Both the position numbers and the translations under genes were made by a program. The notes under the pieces were generated by a model. It saw only the letters and a program-made list of their open reading frames with translations, was not told the DNA's origin and did not search any database. From the NCBI GenBank assembly GCA_030683155.1, contig JAUXMV010000102.1:1-59754 (forward strand): a DNA stretch of 59,754 nucleotides, written 5' to 3'. Origin of the DNA: Bacteroidales bacterium. Its GTDB lineage: Bacteria; Bacteroidota; Bacteroidia; Bacteroidales; F082. Positions 53,873-59,754 of the stretch are shown here, in pieces. Numbering within the stretch: position 1 is the stretch's first letter; every line of letters begins with the position of its first letter.

Positions 53873-54913
53873 CTATAAAATTCCCATTTTGTCAGCAATC
53901 CAGGTCATCGAAATTGATAAGATGAATGACAGAATTGGAGCGACAATCCAGATAATCCAAAATTTGTGAACACTGCTTTTGCTGAAAATCTCTTTCCAGC
54001 CATGTTTTGCGCAACCTATTGCCAGTATGGCGCCTGTATTCAACTGAACCAACGAAGCTGGAATACCTTTCACGACTGACACTGTGAGTAACAAGCTTGC
54101 TGTAATAAATGAAATGACTGTTGCTGATAATGGTCCAAACTCAACGATTTCTTTACCCGTTGCATGAACAACCTTTGTTCCAAGCAGTGAACTTCCAATG
54201 CCAAAAGCTGGCGCTATCACCAAAATTGACAACACCATAATTAGCACAAAATTCTCATCACTCTGGCCTAGATCAAGTTCGTTGATCACCATAGAAGCTA
54301 TAGGTCCGCTAGCATTGGCTACATTGTTGGCACCGATTGAAAAAGCCACATACAATGATGAAATCAGCACCAGGGCCTGCAATCCGGGATGGCTTTTTAA
54401 TGTTTCAAACTCAAATGAAGCACGTTTTCTCGCTGGCGTATAGATATATTTTCCAGCTGCATAGGTCAAACCAAAACTGATAAGTGGCAAAATAAACCAT
54501 GTAGGAATGATTTCAAGAAAAAGCTTTTCAGATTGAAGCACCTCAAAATAAAGGGCAGGCCCTGAAAGCGCAAAAACAGTAGATTGACTGGTTGATTGAG
54601 GTACTCCAAGCAAATTTGCAAAAAGCAAGGACAATGCAACCGAAAGCAGGATGATAGAAGTGAGAATTATCGTCATGTTTTCACTTGGCAGAATCCCTTT
54701 TCCAAGCGTGAAAGCTACATTTTTTCCAACAGTCATGGCTCCAATAAGAACCATGGTACCAAAAAGCCCTGGAATAAGACTTCTGGGAATAAGGTTTGCG
54801 CCATAAGCTGCCGAAAAAGAAGGTGCAGTACCACTCCCACCCATATTAATTGCAAGAAATATTGCAATAACCAAAGGCAGAATAAGCTGACTATAAACAG
54901 GATCTATTATCAT
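53873..54913 (-). CDS. inorganic phosphate transporter, PiT family
   Basis: 346 residues with about ten hydrophobic segments. Two PiT repeats each carry the family signature: IFLAINMGGSGTAPSFSAAYGA near the N-terminus (G-A-N-D-x-x-N-x-x-x replaced by N-M-G-G-S-G-T) and YVAFSIGANNVANASGPIA (the canonical GANN-x-x-N-x-x-G) in the second half. The N-terminal repeat therefore lacks the usual GAND. PiT proteins carry phosphate as metal complex with protons or Na+. Shorter than E. coli PitA (499) but normal for the short form. No regulator nearby. Confidence 0.88.
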   Translation of the reverse strand: MIIDPVYSQLILPLVIAIFLAINMGGSGTAPSFSAAYGANLIPRSLIPGLFGTMVLIGAMTVGKNVAFTLGKGILPSENMTIILTSIILLSVALSLLFANLLGVPQSTSQSTVFALSGPALYFEVLQSEKLFLEIIPTWFILPLISFGLTYAAGKYIYTPARKRASFEFETLKSHPGLQALVLISSLYVAFSIGANNVANASGPIASMVINELDLGQSDENFVLIMVLSILVIAPAFGIGSSLLGTKVVHATGKEIVEFGPLSATVISFITASLLLTVSVVKGIPASLVQLNTGAILAIGCAKHGWKEIFSKSSVHKFWIIWIVAPILSFILSISMTWIADKMGIL

Positions 54914-54944
54914 TTTTCACATTCTATTCAGGCTGCAAGTTAAC

Positions 54945-54982
54945 AAAAAAAGGAACCAGCTATTTTCAGACGATTCCTTTTT
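54945..54982 (-). terminator. terminator after tyrS
   Basis: AAAAAGGAA and TTCCTTTTT around about 20 bases. It lies 50 bp after the tyrS stop on the minus strand and 32 bp upstream of the phosphate permease start. Confidence 0.6.
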
Positions 54983-55032
54983 ACGGTAAAACTAATTTTC
55001 TTGAAGTCAAAATAAGGCTTAAATCCAGGCGA

Positions 55033-56334
55033 TTATTCAACTACAACAAGATGATAGTTCTTCTTTCCTTTTTGCACAAGGATGTATTTATTTTGTAAAA
55101 AGTCATCTTTGCTGATAAATGTGGCTTCGCCAACTTTTTGTTTATTTACCGATACGCCATTGTCCTTTAATGTGCGTCGCGCCTCACCTTTGGATGGAAA
55201 TATTCCTGTCAGGGTAACCAGAAATTCCGCTATCTCAACCGGATTTTGCATTTCACTTAATGAAACTGTTGCACGCGGCACACCATCAAAAACACTTAAA
55301 AGTGTGGATTCATTCATTTTGCGAAGCACTTCGGTTGTTCCTTTTCCAAAAAGAATCTGACTTACTTCCTCTGCTGTTTGAAGATCCTCTTCTGAATGAA
55401 CGCGAACGGTTACCTCCTTTGCAAGCGCTTTTTGAAGCAGGCGTAAATGCGGAGCCTGTCGGTGCTCAGCGCTGAGTGCGTCAATTTCATCCCGACCCAT
55501 CAAAGTAAATATTTTGACATATTTCTCAGCGTCCTCATCTGAACAATTGAGCCAAAACTGATAAAAAGCATAGGGTGAGGTTTTTTCAGCATCAAGCCAG
55601 ACATTGCCACTTTCGGTTTTTCCAAACTTGCCGCCATCGGCCTTGGTAATAAGCGGGCAAGTGAGGGCAAATGCGTTTTGTTCGGAACCTAGCTTTCGTC
55701 TGATGAGTTCAGTACCGGTAATAATATTGCCCCATTGGTCTGATCCGCCCATTTGCAGCTTACAGTTTTTATGCTGATAAAGGTGCAAAAAGTCAAAACC
55801 CTGAACAAGCTGATAGGTAAATTCAGTAAATGACATTCCACTTCCGCTGTCGGCTGCAAGCCGTTTCTTGACAGAGTCTTTTGACATCATGTAGTTCACC
55901 GTAATATGCTTGCCGACATCTCTGATAAAAGCCAGAAAACTATAGTCTTTCATCCAGTCATAATTGTTCACCAGCTCAGCCTTGTTGGGTGCTTCTGTTT
56001 CAAAATCGAGAAATTTTGCCAGCTGCGCTTTAAGGCATTCCTGATTATGGCGTAAAGTTTCCTCGTCCAGCAGATTTCTTTCCTGCGACTTGCCTGACGG
56101 GTCTCCGATCATTCCGGTAGCGCCTCCGATAAGTGCAATAGGCTTATGTCCGGCTATTTGCAAATGTTTCAGCATCATTATTCCAACCAGATGACCGATA
56201 TGTAGTGAGTCGGCCGTAGGGTCGATGCCCACGTAAGCTGCAGTAAGTTCTTTCGTAAGTTGTTCTTCAGTTCCGGGAGTCACATCATGAATCATCCCTC
56301 TCCAACGCAATTCTTCAACAAAGTTTTTGTGCAT
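55033..56334 (-). CDS. tyrS: tyrosyl-tRNA synthetase
   Basis: 433 residues from the ATG at 56334 ([20 protein letters not shown]), matching family N-termini; the longer reading to 56346 adds four. Class I. HIGH motif HIGHLVGIM in [13 protein letters not shown], tyrosine site [10 protein letters not shown] and [15 protein letters not shown]-like loop [13 protein letters not shown]-terminal S4 RNA-binding domain ([18 protein letters not shown]) completes the protein. Nothing odd. A terminator follows. Confidence 0.96.
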   Translation of the reverse strand: MHKNFVEELRWRGMIHDVTPGTEEQLTKELTAAYVGIDPTADSLHIGHLVGIMMLKHLQIAGHKPIALIGGATGMIGDPSGKSQERNLLDEETLRHNQECLKAQLAKFLDFETEAPNKAELVNNYDWMKDYSFLAFIRDVGKHITVNYMMSKDSVKKRLAADSGSGMSFTEFTYQLVQGFDFLHLYQHKNCKLQMGGSDQWGNIITGTELIRRKLGSEQNAFALTCPLITKADGGKFGKTESGNVWLDAEKTSPYAFYQFWLNCSDEDAEKYVKIFTLMGRDEIDALSAEHRQAPHLRLLQKALAKEVTVRVHSEEDLQTAEEVSQILFGKGTTEVLRKMNESTLLSVFDGVPRATVSLSEMQNPVEIAEFLVTLTGIFPSKGEARRTLKDNGVSVNKQKVGEATFISKDDFLQNKYILVQKGKKNYHLVVVE

Positions 56335-56521
56335 AGTTAATCGCAATAAATTTTGCGCAAATTTACATTAAAAGCTTCATTTACACACTGACGAAAAAAT
56401 TACAATGCATTGTCGGGTTTGGCTTGTCTGCTAAAAACTTTTAACTTTTTTTTAAAATATTTTTGACTTTTGACCATTATAAATTACTTTTACGGGTTAA
56501 TACAGCAGGAGGAACCGGAAC

Positions 56522-58099
56522 ATGAACAATTTGTACAAACCACTTGCCAGAATGATGCTAAGCATGCTGTTGATTATCGGCACTATGCAACAGATGTCAT
56601 ATGCCGGCAACTACATTATAACACCTGACCCTACGAGGTCGAACCCTAAAGAAATACAGAATGGGTTCCTTGGCCCTGATCAAAACATCTGCCGCACAGA
56701 CACGGCGCTCCTTGCAGCTCCGCTGGCTTTTGATTATTTGTGGAACACAGGTCAGACAAGCCGCACAATCAAAGTAATCCCCAACGTTGACACCGACTAT
56801 TGGGTTACTATCACCAACCTTCAGGGACTCACACAACGCGATACCGTCAGAGTTTTTGTCAAACCTTTACCCAACATCACCGTTTCACCCGTCAACACCC
56901 AACTACTTCCCGGCGAAGCAGTTCTACTCAATGCTTCCGGAGGTGTCTCCTATCTTTGGTTCAACGGCAGTCAGGGCAACAGTTATTTTGCCACTCCATT
57001 TCTTCCCGAAAACACTTACTGGGTAGAAGGCACCGGTGCCAATGGCTGTAAGATGCGTGCTGAAGCAATGGTTTATGTCAATTACACCACCAACCCGGCA
57101 TTTGAATACACTCCTGTTTGTCTGGGCGATTCAACTTTGTTTAACGCAAAAATTGAAACCAATGACACCATCGTTTCCATCAGCTGGGACCTCGATGGCG
57201 ACCTGATGTTCGATGACGGTGTTGGCATATCACGAAAATATTTATACGAAACGCCCGGGGAAAGACTTGTCGGCATCAGGGTTGTAACAAAACACAGTCT
57301 CACGCCACACACCAAATATCTGCCTGTACTCGTGGGTGATTATCCAAACGTTAATTTCAACTTCTCTGCATCCTGCGCACAGAATCCTATTCAGTTTACC
57401 GACCGTTCCACTGTTTTTGCCGGCAGCATCAGTAGCTGGGAATGGAATTTTGGCAACGGACAGACCTCCCAACTCAAAAATCCTACAACATCCTTTCAGC
57501 AGCCCGGCGCATATACCATAAGCTTGGAAGTGACTTCCAGCATAGGCTGCAAAGAAACATTCAGCCGTCAGTACAACGCAGTGGCACCTCCTGCCATTGA
57601 CATCAACTTTCAGGATGGTTCACCCTACAACGAAGATGTGCCTTATGAGATGTTCAGAAACGATACCCTAAAACTCAGGGCTGTTGGTATTTTCGACAGT
57701 GTCATCTGGAACAATCAGATAAAAAATGTAAACTACAACATAATAAGAGGTGGAACCTATTCCGTTGCCGGATACAGAAATGGCTGCAGCCGCATAAAAT
57801 CTTTCGTTGTGCTGCAAAGTGAGTTTCCCTATGATCCCAACTTCAAAATACAAAATATTCTCACCCCAAATGGCGATGGATACAACGATCTGTGGGAAAT
57901 AAGCATCCTGAACAGCATCCGCCCGGCCAAAGTGACAATTTATAGCAGGGCCGGTCTTTCGGTTTTTGAAACTTCCAGTTACCAAAACAACTGGAATGGC
58001 ACATACAGAGGCAATCCACTGCCCGAAGGCTCCTATTTTTATGTGATCGAAGGAGCCGGTGGCGAAGTATTTAAAGGCACCATAACCCTATTGAGATGA
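56522..58099 (+). CDS. PKD-domain surface protein with CHU_C type IX sorting domain
   Basis: 525 residues with a signal sequence (MMLSMLLIIGTMQQMSYAG). Ig-like region first (LAAPLAFDYLWNTGQTSRTI), a PKD domain in the middle (NPIQFTDRSTVFAGSISSWE, then NPTTSFQQPGAYTISLEV), and a C-terminal CHU_C/gliding-motility domain (LTPNGDGYNDLWEI, VTIYSRAGLSVFETSSYQNN) that routes the protein through type IX secretion. A strong Shine-Dalgarno AGGAGGAA lies 8 bp before the ATG, unusual in Bacteroidota. Its TGA overlaps the ATG of the PorP/SprF gene (ATGA), so the two are coupled. Role: adhesin or gliding surface protein. Confidence 0.9.
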   Translation: MNNLYKPLARMMLSMLLIIGTMQQMSYAGNYIITPDPTRSNPKEIQNGFLGPDQNICRTDTALLAAPLAFDYLWNTGQTSRTIKVIPNVDTDYWVTITNLQGLTQRDTVRVFVKPLPNITVSPVNTQLLPGEAVLLNASGGVSYLWFNGSQGNSYFATPFLPENTYWVEGTGANGCKMRAEAMVYVNYTTNPAFEYTPVCLGDSTLFNAKIETNDTIVSISWDLDGDLMFDDGVGISRKYLYETPGERLVGIRVVTKHSLTPHTKYLPVLVGDYPNVNFNFSASCAQNPIQFTDRSTVFAGSISSWEWNFGNGQTSQLKNPTTSFQQPGAYTISLEVTSSIGCKETFSRQYNAVAPPAIDINFQDGSPYNEDVPYEMFRNDTLKLRAVGIFDSVIWNNQIKNVNYNIIRGGTYSVAGYRNGCSRIKSFVVLQSEFPYDPNFKIQNILTPNGDGYNDLWEISILNSIRPAKVTIYSRAGLSVFETSSYQNNWNGTYRGNPLPEGSYFYVIEGAGGEVFKGTITLLR

Positions 58100-59094
58100 T
58101 CAGAAAAGCAAAATTTATTATTGTGGGGCTTGTATGCTTTCTAATTGGGAAGGCGGCAGTAGGGCAACAATTTCCGCTAACCAACCATTACCTTTTCAAT
58201 CCCTACTCGCTGAGCCCTACTTTTGCCGGCAGCAAAGGTGCTGGCGAATTTTTCTTCAACTACCGCAAAGACTGGCTCAATTTCAATCCTGCGCCCGAAA
58301 CCTTCCGATTCAACACCAGCTTTCATGTTGGAAACAATATGTACCTCGGCGCTGAGGCCTTTTTGGATAAGGTAGATATCTTTGAACGATTCAAAGGCTC
58401 GCTGAGCTACACCTACCGCTTGCAGATGGCAAGATCGCAGTTTCTGCATTTTGGCATTTGGGGCAGTGCGTATCAAAACACCATCAGCCTCGACAATATT
58501 CATGGCAATCTCGACGACCCACTGTTTAGAAACCTGGATCAGCTTTCGAAATTGACCTACAACGCCGGCTTCAGCCTGATTTATTTCAACCAGAATTTCA
58601 ATGTGGGTTTCGGTATGCCTACCCTTCTCCGCACCAAAGATGCCTACGTAATGGAAAGTCAGGGCAATTTTGCCTTTGAACAGGAGTTCCAGTTTCATAT
58701 TTCAAACACTTTCGACCTGAGCACCGATGTGCAGCTGATGCCCTTTGTTGTTGTAAGACGCACTTCAAACCAGCCTACTATCATCGATGTTTCAGCTTCC
58801 TTTATCTTCGGGGAACGTTTCTGGCTCAGCGGCCTCTACCGCAACAATCAGATGATATCGCTCGGAGTAGGCGGAGAACTTTTCAACACCATGAACCTGA
58901 ACTATTCCTATGAAGTTGGTATAGGAGGCATCCATTACCGCTCAGGCGGAACGCACGAAATCACCCTCGGCTTCAGATTCGGAGGCTATACCGATGGCGA
59001 TGTCCGCGAAAAGAAACAGCCAAAACAAAAAAATAAAAAATATATGTTGCACGATTATCAGCAATTGTACGAACAAAAATACCGGAGGGACTAA
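58096..59094 (+). CDS. PorP/SprF-family type IX secretion membrane protein
   Basis: 332 residues, signal peptide (IIVGLVCFLIGKAAVGQQ). The family signature is QQFPLTNHYLFNPYSLSPTF (conserved N-P-A/Y-x-x-G near the mature N-terminus), and SYTYRLQ and NVGFGMPTLL fit a beta-barrel. SprF/PorP proteins sit in the outer membrane next to large CHU_C or SprB-like substrates and help their secretion or anchoring. It overlaps the CHU_C gene by 4 bp and is followed 3 bp later by the PKD surface-protein gene, so it likely serves these two partners. The C-terminal tail is basic (KKQPKQKNKKYM). Confidence 0.92.
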   Translation: MIRKAKFIIVGLVCFLIGKAAVGQQFPLTNHYLFNPYSLSPTFAGSKGAGEFFFNYRKDWLNFNPAPETFRFNTSFHVGNNMYLGAEAFLDKVDIFERFKGSLSYTYRLQMARSQFLHFGIWGSAYQNTISLDNIHGNLDDPLFRNLDQLSKLTYNAGFSLIYFNQNFNVGFGMPTLLRTKDAYVMESQGNFAFEQEFQFHISNTFDLSTDVQLMPFVVVRRTSNQPTIIDVSASFIFGERFWLSGLYRNNQMISLGVGGELFNTMNLNYSYEVGIGGIHYRSGGTHEITLGFRFGGYTDGDVREKKQPKQKNKKYMLHDYQQLYEQKYRRD

Positions 59095-59097
59095 AGC

Positions 59098-59754
59098 ATG
59101 AAACACATATACAAAACATCCATAATCTGGGCTGTAAGCCTCTTGCTTCTGGCCTTTAGCACGGGAAAAGTGAGTGGGCAGACGGCAGATTTTACAGCTG
59201 ATCTAACAACGGTTTGCATTGGAGCGAATGTAACTTTCACTGATGCCTCTAATGGAACTGGCACAATAACCTACTTATGGGACTTTGGCGCCAATGCAAC
59301 GCCTGCGACCGCTAGCACTGCGGGACCACATATAGTTACATATAGCACTGCAGGCTCTAAAACAATTGTTTTAACAATAACTGATGACGATGGTTCTGAT
59401 ATAGAGACAAAAACTGATTATATTACTGTGACCCCTGACAACACCGCAAGTGTAGCATCATCAACACCTACTTTGTGTATCAATACTCCTTTAACTGCAA
59501 TCACACATACCACCACTGGTGCTACAGGCATTGGCGCTCCGACAGGATTGCCAGCAGGTGTAACAGCTGCTTGGGCAGCAAATACAATCACGATTTCAGG
59601 TATGCCATCTGCTAGTGGTGTATTTGCATATTCAATTCCTTTGACTGGTGGATGCGGAACTGTGAATGCAACAGGCACAATTACTGTGACCCCTGACAAT
59701 ACTGCAAGTGTAGCATCATCAACACCTACTTTGTGTATCAATACTCCTTTGACT
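59098..59754 (+). CDS. repetitive PKD surface protein, N-terminal part only
   Basis: The ATG at 59098 follows a GGAGGG at 59085 and lies 3 bp after the PorP/SprF stop. Signal peptide ([20 protein letters not shown], ending VSGQ), then a PKD domain ([44 protein letters not shown]). From [18 protein letters not shown] an 86-residue unit begins, which is repeated; the window ends in the second copy. Such proteins are type IX substrates secreted with CHU_C domains; the C-terminus is outside the window. Order CHU_C protein, PorP/SprF, long repetitive protein is a classical sprB-like layout. Confidence 0.85.
   Translation, partial: MKHIYKTSIIWAVSLLLLAFSTGKVSGQTADFTADLTTVCIGANVTFTDASNGTGTITYLWDFGANATPATASTAGPHIVTYSTAGSKTIVLTITDDDGSDIETKTDYITVTPDNTASVASSTPTLCINTPLTAITHTTTGATGIGAPTGLPAGVTAAWAANTITISGMPSASGVFAYSIPLTGGCGTVNATGTITVTPDNTASVASSTPTLCINTPLT
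59422..59754 (+). repeat. 258-bp in-frame tandem repeat (86 residues), incomplete array
   Basis: ATTACTGTGACCCCTGACAA recurs at 59422 and 59680, a period of 258 bp. The first 75 bases of the second copy differ from the first at only two sites (CAACACC versus CAATACT). The array continues past the window edge. Confidence 0.9.

Noticed and set aside
1-59754. CRISPR array, rRNA operon, prophage
   Set aside because: No regularly spaced repeats, no rRNA, no integrase, capsid or terminase seen.

Overview
The window is chromosomal DNA of a member of the Bacteroidota, probably a free-living or environmental lineage. The evidence is a PorP/SprF-type membrane protein beside a gliding-motility C-terminal (CHU_C) protein, both parts of type IX secretion, together with promoters of the TTTG / TAnnTTTG type, an alpha2-type glycyl-tRNA synthetase, the acpP-fabF-rnc order, an M64 peptidase and many lipoproteins and beta-barrels. 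Genus and species cannot be told from the sequence alone.

Layout. 1-128: tail of an IS630-type transposase. 276-6958: minus-strand housekeeping genes (beta-barrel protein, TlpA-like thioredoxin, DUF2179 membrane protein, tRNA-Gln directly behind glnS, fructosamine kinase family protein, and an ECF sigma factor with a small membrane protein). 7031-8302: secreted M64 metallopeptidase. 8303-12917: accessory patch with a DUF4143 ATPase and the relic of a second copy, a membrane glycosyltransferase-like gene carrying a G11 tract, and a Fic protein inserted next to a duplicated cysS 3' end. 12918-35268: cysS, L-threonine dehydrogenase, LysE, GH3, Omp85-like barrel, S41 peptidase with histidine kinase, purN, prs-rplY-pth, glyS, acpP-fabF-rnc, a four-gene run (hypothetical, M28 peptidase, 46-aa membrane protein, rsmI), tdk, cyclophilin and pheS. 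35559-45603: leuS with an inserted DUF559-like domain, a DUF3108 protein and a 2005-residue alpha-2-macroglobulin. 45741-50028: proC, a CPBP protease and an outer-membrane/lipoprotein pair. 50029-52918: a second accessory patch with a GNAT, a membrane protein, attC-like palindromes and a frameshifted IS1595-family element. 52919-56334: GNAT, lipocalin, phosphate permease and tyrS. 56522-end: CHU_C protein, PorP/SprF and the start of a repetitive PKD surface protein.

Most genes are translation and envelope housekeeping. Six aminoacyl-tRNA synthetases (Gln, Cys, Gly, Phe-alpha, Leu, Tyr), one tRNA, rplY, pth and rsmI make the window rich in translation functions. The most unusual observations are the nuclease-like domain inside leucyl-tRNA synthetase, the cassette-like palindromes around 50-51.5 kb, the fic insertion at the cysS end, and the collapsed second copy of the DUF4143 gene.
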